The notes beneath the pieces were generated by a model. It made no database searches. It was not told the DNA's origin and saw only the letters and a list, made by a program, of their open reading frames with translations. Positions 51,112-59,679 of a DNA stretch of 64,000 nt are shown in pieces. Each line of letters opens with the position of its first letter. Position 1 is the first letter of the stretch. The translations under genes were made by a program, and so were the position numbers. Source of the stretch: Sphingomonas_B tabacisoli. GTDB taxonomy: Bacteria > Pseudomonadota > Alphaproteobacteria > Sphingomonadales > Sphingomonadaceae. The stretch covers positions 558,001 to 622,000 of the forward strand of contig NZ_JBHUDY010000001.1 in assembly GCF_042678385.1 (NCBI RefSeq). Reading direction: 5' to 3'.

Positions 51112-54100
51112 GTGGCAAGCGCTCCCCCGCCGCCGCCTGGCTTCAGTCTCGATCCGCCTCGCCGCCCCCGTGGCATGTTCGGTTCTGCGGCCCCTACGGG
51201 CGCTGCCCATGATGGCGACACGTTTGCGCTCGACAACGGGACAAACGCGCGCCTGCTCGGCGTGGACGCTTTCGAGTTGCAGCAGCCGGGGATGCTCGGC
51301 AGCCGCTCCGTCCCCCTGGGCTCGCAGGCGCGGGACGCTCTGCTGCCTTTCGTGCAGCCGAGCCTGCTGCCGTTCAACCAGCCCGCCGTCACGCCCACTG
51401 GCGAGCAAACCTATGGTCGCCCCTTGGTGACGCTCAGCAAGGGCGGCACGGACGCGGGCGCTGAGATTATCGGGCAAGGTCTCGGCCTCGCGGCTCCTCA
51501 ATATCTGCAAGGCTCGCCGCGCCTCACCGACTACATGGAAGCGGAGCGGCTTGCCCGGCTCAACCGTCGCGGTGCGTTCGCCGGCCAGTTCCAGGACCCG
51601 GCCGATTACCGGCATGGCGTCAAACCGGGGCCGTGGAACCCTGCTCAAGTGTCGCTCGACGGCAAGGGCACGGTGATCTTCGGGGATGATCCAACGCCGT
51701 TTCAGGGCCTGCGGCCGGAGATTGCTCAAGCCTATCTCAAGGTCGCGTCCGATCCGAGAAGCACGGCTTCGGACATCATCGGCTTTGCCAATAGCAATGG
51801 CTTCCGGCTCGATCCCAAGAACGTCGATGCGTTCCTGCGGGAGCGGAACAAGGGCCGGCCCGTGTCGTCAGAGCTTGCTTATGCGCAGGCGCCGCAGGTT
51901 ATCACCGATCCGAAAGACGGCGCGGTGGGTGCGGCGGCTCGCGGGTTGGCTGATCCCTTCAACATGCTCGACGAGCTGGGCGGCGTCGTGGACACGCTCG
52001 GAGGGACGAATGGGCGGGAAAGCATCTGGAACAGCGATCGTCGCTTCGGTGACATCCTGTGGAACAACATCGACCAAAACCGGGCGATCCTCGCTTACGA
52101 CGATGCAGAGCATCCCTATGCCCGCTTCGGTGGTCAGCTTGCCTCGGGCTTCACGATCCCTGCCGTGGGTGTTGAGGGTGTCGGCTTCAATGCCGCGCGC
52201 ACGGCCCTCAGAGGCGGTGCCAGCCGCTTGTTCGCGGAAGAGGCGGCAAGGTCGGCCGTAGCAAAGCGCCTAGCCGGTATCGGCGCCGCAGAAGGCGGAG
52301 TTGCCGGTTTCGGTGCCGGTGAAGGCGGGCCGCTCGACCGCGCTCCGAATGCCGTGATTGGGGCCGGCATCGGGGCGGTGGCCGCTCCGGTACTGGGTGC
52401 GAGCCTGCCGTATGGCTCACGCGGTATCCGTTGGGTGCGCGATGCCGTGACGGGCAATCTGCGCCGCAAGGTTGAAGCAGGGCCGCTTGACGAAGTGCTG
52501 GCTGACGCTGCCGGTGAAGCGGGCAAGGCCGAGATAGACAACACGGTTCAGCCGCAAGCCTCGGCTGCGATGACGGACGAAACGCCCGTGCCGACGCTCA
52601 CCGGGCGCGTCGTGGATCGCATCGACGTGAACGATGTTCCACCGCCGCCATCGGGGTTCGTGCTGGATCAGCCCATCGGCAGGCCCGGCAAGCTGCTCGA
52701 CCGCCCGACGCCGGAAGCGATGGCGAACGCCGCGCGCTCGATGCGCCCCGAGGACGTGGTGCCGCTTCCGTCCAATGCAGTGCAATCGCATGATGAAGCG
52801 GCTGCGATCGGAGCCGGGCTTCGTCCCGAGATGGTCCCGCCGAACGAGCGAGCCATGCTCCCGCCTCAAGTCGGGCGCCGGTCCCGCAACCCGCTCGATC
52901 TCGTTGGCTTCATCCGCGCCAGCGGCGGTCTCAAGGATCATGCTGGCGAGCTGAACGCCTACGGGTTCACAAACGCGCCCCGCGATCTCGACTTTGCGCG
53001 TGACGAAGGGTTCCTGGGCAAGCTGATCAATCAGCGCGACGGCATGACCTTCGATCAGGCGACGGAAGCCGCAACCAGCGCGGGCTATTTCCGCGAGCGC
53101 CCGTCGATCAACGAGTTTCTGGACGCGCTTGCCGAGACCCATGCCGGTGGACCGGGCCGCCTGTTTCATCCCGACGATCTGGAAAGCATCGCCGCGCACA
53201 ATGCCGCGCGTGACCAGCGGTTCGCGCTTGAACAGGCAAAGGCGGAAGGCAACCCGATCCACGAAGATCGGGGCCAGCCAATCACACAAGGCGACTTGGC
53301 GAACCTCGAACCGCCCGCGACCGCATATGAGGATTTGCCCACGGTCGGCGGCAAGGTCGGCAACATCGACCTGAGCCGCATCGAAAGCACGCAGGACATT
53401 CGCCGCGTTCTCCAGAACACAGAGACGCGTGTCGGCGGCTTCGATGCTGCGAAGCGTGGCAGGATCACGCATGCGGAGACGGAAGCGCTCGCGTCCGAGT
53501 TGGGCATGACGCCCGATGCATTGCTCAAGCGTCGCCGTGGGCAGGCGCTCAATGCTGAAGAGGCTCTGGCCGCTCGCCAGCTTCTGGCCAAGTCGGCCGA
53601 CGAGATGGTCCGGCTCGCCCGCAAGGCACAGGGCGGTTCCGTCGAAGACCTGGCCGCGTTCCGCGAAGCATGGCTGCGCCACGTCGCCATCCAGGAGCAT
53701 GTGACCGCCGCGACGGCGGAAGCTGGTCGGGCGCTCCAGCAGTTTCGCATGGCTGCGAAGTCGAAGGCCGTTTTCGGGCGTGTCCACCGCGCGCTGGTCG
53801 ATGCCAGTGGCGGACGAGAAAGCCTTGAAGACGTGGCACAGCGCATCATCGACTTGCAGGAAGCGGGTGTCGGTCCCGGCGGTGTGACCCGCTTTGCCTC
53901 AAAGGCTGCCCAGCCCAAGTGGCGGGACAAGGTTGCCGAGCTTTACTACAACTTCCTGCTCTCGGGTCCGCAGACGCACATCGTCAACACCGTCTCCAAC
54001 CTCGTCACCGCCTTTGGCCAGATCCCGGAACATGCCGTCGCTGCCGGACTTGGCCAGCTTCGCCGCGGTTCAGCGGATCGGGTGCTCGGATCGGAACTTG

Positions 54101-55611
54101 GTGCGCGTGCCTTCGGCATGATGCAGGGCGCGCGGGAGGGGCTGCGTGCCTTCCGCTACACGGTGAAGACGGGCGATGTGCCCGACGTGATGACGAAGGT
54201 GGAGGCGCGCACCGATCACGCGATCTCCGGGCTCAAGGGCGACATCATCCGCACGCCCACGCGGTTCCTTGCTGCCGAAGACGAGTTTTTCAAAGGCGTC
54301 GCTCGTCGCATGGAGCTGAACGGGCTCGCGGTGCGGAAAGCCCATGCTGAAGGGCTGAAAGGCGATGCGCTCGAAAGCCGCATCGCGGACCTGACTGCCA
54401 ACCCTACCGACGACATGCTGGAGAAGGCGACGGCGCACGCCCGTTACGTCACGTTCCAGCAGCCGCTGCAAGGGCTGCCGCTGGCCGTGTCGAACGCGAC
54501 CAAGCACTCGCTCATCGCGCGCTTTTTCATCCCATTCGTCCGCACGCCCTGGAACATCCTCAAATTTGGGGTTGAGCGCTCGCCCGCCGCGCCGATGCTG
54601 AAGGAGGTGCGCGAGAACTTCGCCGCCGGTGGCGCCCGCCGCGACCTCGCAGTCTCGAAAATGGCATTGGGAACCGGTCTCGGTCTGCTCGTCATGTCGA
54701 TGGCAGAGCGCGGCCTGATTAGCGGTAATGGCCCGCTCGATGAGAACGCCCGCCGGCTGAAGATGGCGGATGGCTGGCAGCCTTACTCCATCCGCGTGGG
54801 CGATAGGTGGGTCGGCTATAACCGGCTCGATCCGATCTCGACGACAATCGGTGTCGCGGCGGACCTGGTGGACAAGCAGGGGCAGATGACGCCGAAGCAG
54901 GCGGAGATGTCTGCCGCGCTGCTTATCGCGTCGATCGTGCAGAACCTCTCCAGCAAGACCTGGCTTTCGGGGCTGTCGGATATTGCCGACACGCTGGAGC
55001 AGCCACAGCGCACGCTCCGGGGCACTGTGGGGCGCGCCGCCGGGAGCATCGCCGTCCCTGCCGTCGTCGCCCAGGTGGCACGCACCTTCGATCCGACCGT
55101 CCGCGATACGCGTGGGGAGAGCTTCGGCGGCGGGGTGGCGGACTCGATCAAGGCGAGGCTACCCATCCTCTCGGAGAGCCTGCCGGCGCGTCGCGACGTG
55201 TGGGGCAATGCGCTTCAGCGGGAAGCACTGGGCCCGAACATGGTCTCGCCGTTCCCGCTATCGACCGCGCGAAACGAGCCGCTCACCAGTGCCATGTTGC
55301 AATCTGGGGCTCGGATCGCGCCGCCTTCACGCACGGTGCATGGTGTCGAGCTCAACCCGCAGCAGTATTCCGATTATGCCGGCGCGGCCGGACAGGCGAC
55401 GCGCACTGCATTGTTTCCGTTCGTCACGGCACCTGAGTTTCGCGGCCTCCCGCTGGAGGCGCAGCAGAAGGGCATCGCCAACCTGAAGGACGCTGCCCGC
55501 AAGGGTGTGCGGGAGCGCATGTTCGGGGCGGACAAGGCGAAAGGTGCGCCACCTCCTCCGCCGGGATTCATCATCGACCCGCCGCCGGCTGGGTTTGTGC
55601 TGGATCGGTAA
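51112..55611 (+). CDS. Giant internal-virion-type protein with N-terminal SNase-like domain
   Basis: 1499 residues from a GTG start. Residues 33-55 (HDGDTF, then RLLGVDAFE with Arg47 and Glu55 eight apart as in Staphylococcal nuclease) mark an SNase-like domain up to about 150. A short Pro-rich motif with GFxLD occurs four times: residues 10-14, 515-519, 1485-1489 and 1494-1498. A large helical region at 780-1330 (AELYYNFLLSGPQTHIVNTVSN and FFIPFVRTPWNILKFGVERS) resembles the LPD38-type domain of phage polyvalent/ejection proteins. Probably ejected with DNA. Confidence 0.75.
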   Translation: MASAPPPPPGFSLDPPRRPRGMFGSAAPTGAAHDGDTFALDNGTNARLLGVDAFELQQPGMLGSRSVPLGSQARDALLPFVQPSLLPFNQPAVTPTGEQTYGRPLVTLSKGGTDAGAEIIGQGLGLAAPQYLQGSPRLTDYMEAERLARLNRRGAFAGQFQDPADYRHGVKPGPWNPAQVSLDGKGTVIFGDDPTPFQGLRPEIAQAYLKVASDPRSTASDIIGFANSNGFRLDPKNVDAFLRERNKGRPVSSELAYAQAPQVITDPKDGAVGAAARGLADPFNMLDELGGVVDTLGGTNGRESIWNSDRRFGDILWNNIDQNRAILAYDDAEHPYARFGGQLASGFTIPAVGVEGVGFNAARTALRGGASRLFAEEAARSAVAKRLAGIGAAEGGVAGFGAGEGGPLDRAPNAVIGAGIGAVAAPVLGASLPYGSRGIRWVRDAVTGNLRRKVEAGPLDEVLADAAGEAGKAEIDNTVQPQASAAMTDETPVPTLTGRVVDRIDVNDVPPPPSGFVLDQPIGRPGKLLDRPTPEAMANAARSMRPEDVVPLPSNAVQSHDEAAAIGAGLRPEMVPPNERAMLPPQVGRRSRNPLDLVGFIRASGGLKDHAGELNAYGFTNAPRDLDFARDEGFLGKLINQRDGMTFDQATEAATSAGYFRERPSINEFLDALAETHAGGPGRLFHPDDLESIAAHNAARDQRFALEQAKAEGNPIHEDRGQPITQGDLANLEPPATAYEDLPTVGGKVGNIDLSRIESTQDIRRVLQNTETRVGGFDAAKRGRITHAETEALASELGMTPDALLKRRRGQALNAEEALAARQLLAKSADEMVRLARKAQGGSVEDLAAFREAWLRHVAIQEHVTAATAEAGRALQQFRMAAKSKAVFGRVHRALVDASGGRESLEDVAQRIIDLQEAGVGPGGVTRFASKAAQPKWRDKVAELYYNFLLSGPQTHIVNTVSNLVTAFGQIPEHAVAAGLGQLRRGSADRVLGSELGARAFGMMQGAREGLRAFRYTVKTGDVPDVMTKVEARTDHAISGLKGDIIRTPTRFLAAEDEFFKGVARRMELNGLAVRKAHAEGLKGDALESRIADLTANPTDDMLEKATAHARYVTFQQPLQGLPLAVSNATKHSLIARFFIPFVRTPWNILKFGVERSPAAPMLKEVRENFAAGGARRDLAVSKMALGTGLGLLVMSMAERGLISGNGPLDENARRLKMADGWQPYSIRVGDRWVGYNRLDPISTTIGVAADLVDKQGQMTPKQAEMSAALLIASIVQNLSSKTWLSGLSDIADTLEQPQRTLRGTVGRAAGSIAVPAVVAQVARTFDPTVRDTRGESFGGGVADSIKARLPILSESLPARRDVWGNALQREALGPNMVSPFPLSTARNEPLTSAMLQSGARIAPPSRTVHGVELNPQQYSDYAGAAGQATRTALFPFVTAPEFRGLPLEAQQKGIANLKDAARKGVRERMFGADKAKGAPPPPPGFIIDPPPAGFVLDR

Positions 55612-55698
55612 GTCTTGGGCAGTTGGCCTTCATAAGAGGCGGCTGAGCGGTTTATTGCGGCAGGGCCGGTTAAACCGTTCATGAGGAATCGCGGGCGA

Positions 55699-56088
55699 TT
55701 ACGGGTTGGGCCACTTTGCTAGATAATCTTTGACGAACTTCGGGGTGAACCTGGATTCGCCGAAGCCATTTAGAATGCGCTGTGTCAGTTCTTCGGTGGC
55801 TTGACGCCCCACTTTGTAAACCCATCCGTCGACGAGCAACGTCAAGCGATTGGCAGGCTCCAGTCTTGCACTGCGATAAAGAACGTAGCTGTCCGCCGTA
55901 ACGAACGGGTGGTCGCCTGGGGCAAGCAGGCACGCATCGTCGACGTGGCGTCCAGGCTTGGCTTTTGTAAAGTTCACGAGGAGATGCCGGCCAGAAAGGC
56001 ATGCGTCCGTGGTGATTACAAATAAGTGGTCGCCGTCAGGCCCGGAAGGTATCAGCAGAGTGTCACGGCGCGCCGGCACATACGGCAT
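55699..56088 (-). CDS. Candidate toxin partner of Panacea antitoxin
   Basis: 129 residues. Beta-rich with TLLIPSGPDGDHLFVITTDA, GRHLLVNFTKAKPGRHVDDA and GDHPFVTADSYVLYRSARLE, then a helical end. Not a family I can name with certainty; the HPFV..SYVLY segment recalls PemK-like folds. It starts in a TAATG overlap with the Panacea gene. Overlapping pairs like this are typical toxin-antitoxin units. Role is inference. Confidence 0.62.
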   Translation of the reverse strand: MPYVPARRDTLLIPSGPDGDHLFVITTDACLSGRHLLVNFTKAKPGRHVDDACLLAPGDHPFVTADSYVLYRSARLEPANRLTLLVDGWVYKVGRQATEELTQRILNGFGESRFTPKFVKDYLAKWPNP

Positions 56089-56645
56089 TATGCAAAGGCT
56101 GCCTTTAGGGTCCTCTCGGCGAGCAAATCCGCCTCAAGCTCATTGGCATCCTGCTTGCCCAAGAACTTCAAGAGGCGATTGAACGGGATCGGATAAGACG
56201 AGCCGTTCGGATCTTCCCATTCCGGGCAGTTCGCGTGCGTCCAGTCCCGAATTTGCCACTTGGTCATGTGGCCGAACTCGGCCCACGTTTCCTCAAGAGT
56301 CTCGACTTCCGCATCGCTTAGCTGATCAAGTTGGTCCACATTGATGGGTTTGGTGATACCAACCGAATATGCAGCACGATCAGTTATAAACTCTTCCCAG
56401 TCCTCATTCGCCGCACGCATTCCGTTGATACAGTCGTAAGTGATCGAATTGACTGGTCCGTGATCCATCGAGACAAGGTTGTCCCATGTGATCGGAAAGT
56501 CGTATTTTTGAAGGTTTTTGCGATCAGCCAAATACAAAAGCTTTGTGAGCTTCAGGACCGGGATTGTGCCGCCTTGCTTGGCCGCAAAAAAGGCAGATAC
56601 CTGCGCAGCCTTCCGCGCATTATACCAAGGCTGCATCTTGGGCAT
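56088..56645 (-). CDS. Panacea-domain (DUF4065/SocA-like) antitoxin
   Basis: 185 residues. The Panacea signature is visible: ARKAAQVSAFFAAKQGGTIPVLKLTKLLYLADR, then SMDHGPVNSITYDCINGM and the C-terminal ELEADLLAERT. DUF4065 proteins neutralise many unrelated toxins. First gene of a two-gene unit with 55699-56088. Start may be 56645 or 56636. Confidence 0.85.
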   Translation of the reverse strand: MPKMQPWYNARKAAQVSAFFAAKQGGTIPVLKLTKLLYLADRKNLQKYDFPITWDNLVSMDHGPVNSITYDCINGMRAANEDWEEFITDRAAYSVGITKPINVDQLDQLSDAEVETLEETWAEFGHMTKWQIRDWTHANCPEWEDPNGSSYPIPFNRLLKFLGKQDANELEADLLAERTLKAAFA

Positions 56646-56901
56646 GCTGCGCAATTAGCACAGATGTGTGATTCATGCAACTGTATCTAAGCAGCCCGGC
56701 ACCAAAATACGCCCACTTGCGCGAGACTGCGAGCGAATCGCGGCCATGCCGGCCTAGCCCACATCCGTTCGCGCCGCCCTCTCCATCGTCTGCCGGTACC
56801 GCCGATAGCGAACAGGTGGCATCCACAATGGCGACAAGTCTACTCGACTCTGCAGCTCTGCAGGCGCATCATCTCTGCCTCGCAACAGGGGAGAGTCGGA
56901 A

Positions 56902-57192
56902 ATGCGCTCGATCGCTTTCGTATTGGCTCTGGTGGCGCTCGCGGGCACGGCTGATGCCCAGCGCTATACGCGTGGATATGTAACGCGGAACGGCACCTAT
57001 GTGGCGCCGCACTACTCGACGACGCCGAACAGCACGCGCTGGGACAACTGGAGCACGCGCGGTAACGTCAATCCCTACACGGGCCAGGTCGGCACCAAGA
57101 ACCCATATTCCAGCTATTCGGGATACAGCGGCTATTCGAGCACCTACTCGAACCCATACAGCGGCAGTAGCGACGACGACGATCCCAAATGA
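56902..57192 (+). CDS. Secreted Tyr/Ser-rich small protein
   Basis: 96 residues. Signal peptide MRSIAFVLALVALAGTADA, mature part QRYTRGYVTRNGTYVAPHYSTTPNSTRWDN then Ser/Tyr/Gly repeats (NPYSSYSGYSGYSS) and a DDDDPK tail. Of the kind of secreted protein called hypothetical in many sphingomonads. Region 56655-56901 upstream has no other gene. Confidence 0.75.
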   Translation: MRSIAFVLALVALAGTADAQRYTRGYVTRNGTYVAPHYSTTPNSTRWDNWSTRGNVNPYTGQVGTKNPYSSYSGYSGYSSTYSNPYSGSSDDDDPK

Positions 57193-57199
57193 CGTGAAG

Positions 57200-57229
57200 A
57201 GCCCCGCCTGACCTAAGCCAAGCGGGGCT
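57200..57229. terminator. GC-rich hairpin between convergent genes
   Basis: AGCCCCGC and GCGGGGCT (8-bp stem, 14-nt loop) lies between the secreted-protein gene and the minus-strand cluster starting at 57253. No clear T-run on either strand, so termination strength is uncertain. Confidence 0.5.
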
Positions 57230-57252
57230 CCCTCGCGCCGGGGGCGGCGGCG

Positions 57253-57573
57253 CTAAGGCTGGAAGGTAGAAACGCCGTCAGAGTGCACGCTGAACGGCCA
57301 TTCTCTCAGATGCGCCAGCACGGCATCGCGCCCGCCCGGAACGGCTCGCAGTAGATCAGTCAGTTCCCGAAAGCGGCCATCGGTTTTCGCGCGCAGATAC
57401 TCACATTCCTCCGGTCTGCGCCCAACACCCGGTTCCGGAAAGTAGGTGAGGATCCTGCCGTCGCTGTAGGCGTATAGGTCGCCTCCAAGGCCGGTAAATC
57501 GCTCGATCCAGGCTGCGGCGAAAAGGTCCAAGCCGACGCTGGCGGCGGGCGGCACAGTGGAGACGGCGCTCAT
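57253..57573 (-). CDS. Small hypothetical protein
   Basis: 106 residues. ATG at 57573 in ATGA overlap with the upstream stop. VGLDLFAAAWIERFTGLGGDLYAY, RRPEECEYLRAKTDGRFRELTDLLRAVPGG. Last gene of the minus-strand run. No family. Confidence 0.65.
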   Translation of the reverse strand: MSAVSTVPPAASVGLDLFAAAWIERFTGLGGDLYAYSDGRILTYFPEPGVGRRPEECEYLRAKTDGRFRELTDLLRAVPGGRDAVLAHLREWPFSVHSDGVSTFQP

Positions 57574-57827
57574 AGCCCCGCCTCCTGATGAGCGCCCCAG
57601 CAGATTCTCCCATTGAGGTGGTCGAAGCAGGGGCCGCATCCATCGTCACGGGCCTCACATTGATCTTCTTCGGCCTCCACATCCGCGTCGCCGTCGATCT
57701 CATCCATGTGGTCGATCAGCCGCGCCACAAGCCGGTCCAGTAGCGGGCGAGGAAGGCTCGGGATGGTGGACAGCAACAAGTCGAGAGGGGCTGAAGCCCC
57801 TCCCGTTTGAAGTGCGTTGAGGGCCAT
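57570..57827 (-). CDS. Small acidic hypothetical protein
   Basis: 85 residues. GGAGG 8 nt before the ATG at 57827. LPRPLLDRLVARLIDHMDEIDGDADVEAEEDQCEARDDGCGPCFDH: acidic with a CxxxxxxxCxxC-like Cys set. Unknown. Confidence 0.65.
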   Translation of the reverse strand: MALNALQTGGASAPLDLLLSTIPSLPRPLLDRLVARLIDHMDEIDGDADVEAEEDQCEARDDGCGPCFDHLNGRICWGAHQEAGL

Positions 57828-57829
57828 GT

Positions 57830-58489
57830 TCACGTCCTCCCTGTCGCGAGCCGCTGCATGTCGGCCCGAACAATCCTGATAACCGTGTCGGCGTCGTGCG
57901 CGTCCTCGGCTTCAAGAATATCCAGCTTGGCGGCTAGGTCCGCAAAGCTGTCGGCCGGGTGGTGCAGGGCCTCATCGAGTAGATCGCCGCTCTCGTCCAA
58001 CATGCGGTCGCTTTCGGCCTGAAGCTCCGCGACGCGGAATCGTCGCTCAAGTCTCTCCTCCTCCGCCTTGCGCTCCTCGTGCGCGGCGTGGATTGTCAGC
58101 ATGGCGTCACGCCATTCCTTGTTCGCTCCCGTCCCAATCCGATCGCCAGCAGCGACACGGCGGGCCATGTCGGCAATCCAAGAGGTCTCCGTTGAGACCG
58201 TGTTGAATGACGCATGGTCGGAGCCCCAAAGCGCGGGCGACAGCTCGGGAAAGCTGCGATGCGGAATCTTCGCGAATGCCGCCCGCCACGCCTTAAACGC
58301 GGGGTTCAACCGCGTCGCGTCGAAGGCGTTCACCTGTTGGCATTTGCTCCGCCACGCGGTGATCTTCTCAGCTAGGCCGGAACTGATACCGCTTGCTGCC
58401 GGGACCTGCCCGGCAACGCCAAGCGCTGGCAGAGCAGCCAAGCCCGCTATGAGGGCGCGGCGGCTGGTGGTAGTCGTCTCTTTAGTCAT
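57830..58489 (-). CDS. Exported hypothetical protein with Tat-like signal
   Basis: 219 residues. SRRALIAGLAALPALGVAG looks like a Tat-type or ordinary signal peptide. The rest is helical and charged (EERLERRFRVAELQAESDRML). No catalytic motif. First well-defined gene of the minus-strand run; 58490-58608 holds no gene. Confidence 0.68.
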   Translation of the reverse strand: MTKETTTTSRRALIAGLAALPALGVAGQVPAASGISSGLAEKITAWRSKCQQVNAFDATRLNPAFKAWRAAFAKIPHRSFPELSPALWGSDHASFNTVSTETSWIADMARRVAAGDRIGTGANKEWRDAMLTIHAAHEERKAEEERLERRFRVAELQAESDRMLDESGDLLDEALHHPADSFADLAAKLDILEAEDAHDADTVIRIVRADMQRLATGRT

Positions 58490-58608
58490 GGCAGATAACT
58501 CCTGCTTTGATCAGGGTCCGGCCGCTGGAGTGAAGGCCTCGGCTGGACCCGTCCGCGCACTGCGCGCGGCTGGAACGGCGGAGCCGAAGCCCCGCCGCTC
58601 GTGCCGCC

Positions 58609-58836
58609 TCAGTTGCGATTGTGCAGGATGGCTTCGCTGACCTGCCACCATCCCCACGCGTAGCAGCGCCGAACCGTCACGGGCTCTCCGGTCTGGATGA
58701 TGAAGTCGGGCTTATCCTCGCAGGTGCGGGGCTGCGTGCTGGCGTAAGCATGGCCGGCAAGGATTGCGCCCATCGGCGCGGAGGCGAAGCCGATAAGGGC
58801 CAGCACGTCCAAAAGCTGGCGAGTGCGATGCGTCAT
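58609..58836 (-). CDS. Small membrane-associated protein
   Basis: 75 residues with a hydrophobic N-terminal segment (LALIGFASAPMGAILAGHAYA), then TCEDKPDFIIQTGEPVTVRRCYAWGWW with two Cys. Could be exported with one span. Unknown. Confidence 0.6.
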   Translation of the reverse strand: MTHRTRQLLDVLALIGFASAPMGAILAGHAYASTQPRTCEDKPDFIIQTGEPVTVRRCYAWGWWQVSEAILHNRN

Positions 58837-58882
58837 GATGCTTCCCCTCGGGGAACGCCGGAGCCGAAGCCCCGGCTGCCGT

Positions 58883-58975
58883 TCAGGCGAGGATTGCCGA
58901 AATGACCGTCAGAAAGACGATCAGTGCTGCTGCGGACGCGTTGATCGCGTCGGCGCGGTTGATGCGGCTCAGCAT
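58883..58975 (-). CDS. Very small single-span membrane protein
   Basis: 30 residues: MLSRINRADAINASAAALIV then FLTVISAILA. One hydrophobic helix. GGAGGCGAGGC lies just before the ATG, and the start overlaps the stop of the upstream gene, so coupling is likely. Confidence 0.6.
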   Translation of the reverse strand: MLSRINRADAINASAAALIVFLTVISAILA

Positions 58976-59256
58976 GCCTCGCCTCCGTTCTTCAGCCGAA
59001 CGATCTTCTTGCGCTTGGGGAACGCGACCAGCTCGGCGCCGGGATCGTCGATCACCACTCCGGCGATCTTCGCCGCTTGGATCGCGGCCCAATCGTTCAT
59101 GCTCGCCTTGCCCTTACCAACGAGGGCAATCAGGGCATGTGGCGTCATCATCAGCGTGACGCCGGGATACTCGACGGCGAATAGCTCGCCGCGCGAGGTG
59201 ACGCTCGGGACGCTATCCAAATACAAAGCTGGCTGTGCTACAGGGGTCTTAGCCAT
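58969..59256 (-). CDS. Small hypothetical protein
   Basis: 95 residues from 59256, which has GGAGGCAGTT upstream. AVEYPGVTLMMTPHALIALVGKGKASMNDWAAIQAAKIAGVVIDDPGAEL, basic end KRKKIVRLKNGG. First gene of the minus-strand cluster, divergent from the ribbon-helix-helix gene. Confidence 0.65.
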   Translation of the reverse strand: MAKTPVAQPALYLDSVPSVTSRGELFAVEYPGVTLMMTPHALIALVGKGKASMNDWAAIQAAKIAGVVIDDPGAELVAFPKRKKIVRLKNGGEAC

Positions 59257-59333
59257 AACTGCCTCCACTAAGGCTGTTGACGGTCAGAGCCGGGTGCAAG
59301 GTTGCCGCCTTGCCTCGGCTCGTCTTTTATGGC

Positions 59334-59348
59334 ACACAGAAAATGTGT
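59334..59348. promoter_or_regulatory. ACACA-N5-TGTGT palindrome, candidate operator
   Basis: ACACA GAAAA TGTGT lies between the two divergent genes at 59256 and 59360, covering one alternative start (GTG 59345) of the RHH gene. A likely site for its product. Confidence 0.5.
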
Positions 59349-59359
59349 CGTCAATATCT

Positions 59360-59542
59360 GTGGGACAGAAAAAGCGCGGGCGTCCCGCTACTGGCGAAAG
59401 TCCGCGCGTTCCGGTTCGGCTTTCACCTGAGACGCTGGCTCGCCTCGATGCGTTTGCAGAAGCGGAGAGTCTGTCGCGGTCCGAAGCTATGCGTCGCTTG
59501 ATCGAACGCGGACTGATGATGCCGCCCGAGAAGGCCGAGTGA
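59360..59542 (+). CDS. Ribbon-helix-helix DNA-binding protein
   Basis: 60 residues from a GTG at 59360 (or a longer form from 59345): GQKKRGRPATGESPRVPVRL, then SPETLARLDAFAEAESLSRSEAMRRLIERGL. CopG/Arc fold with an AT-hook-like KKRGRP. Divergent from the minus-strand run; probable autoregulator. Confidence 0.72.
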   Translation: MGQKKRGRPATGESPRVPVRLSPETLARLDAFAEAESLSRSEAMRRLIERGLMMPPEKAE

Positions 59543-59661
59543 GCGGCATTCCACCCGTAGTCTATTGGACCGTGACAGCGCTGTGCATAGGCGCGCTGGT
59601 CTGGACGATCTGGACGATCAGGCGAACCGGATGGACGCCTTGGGATGACGATGAAGCATAA
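59539..59661 (+). CDS. Very small single-span membrane protein
   Basis: 40 residues in a GTGA overlap with the RHH gene. VVYWTVTALCIGALVWTIWT forms one transmembrane helix, ending WTPWDDDEA. Rich in Trp. Unknown. Confidence 0.6.
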   Translation: MSGIPPVVYWTVTALCIGALVWTIWTIRRTGWTPWDDDEA

Positions 59662-59679
59662 GTCGGTGGAGAAGCCAGA

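Noticed and set aside
52417..53930. Long antisense frames within the 1499-residue protein gene
   Set aside because: Low-complexity, His/Arg-rich products, as expected from the antisense of biased codons.
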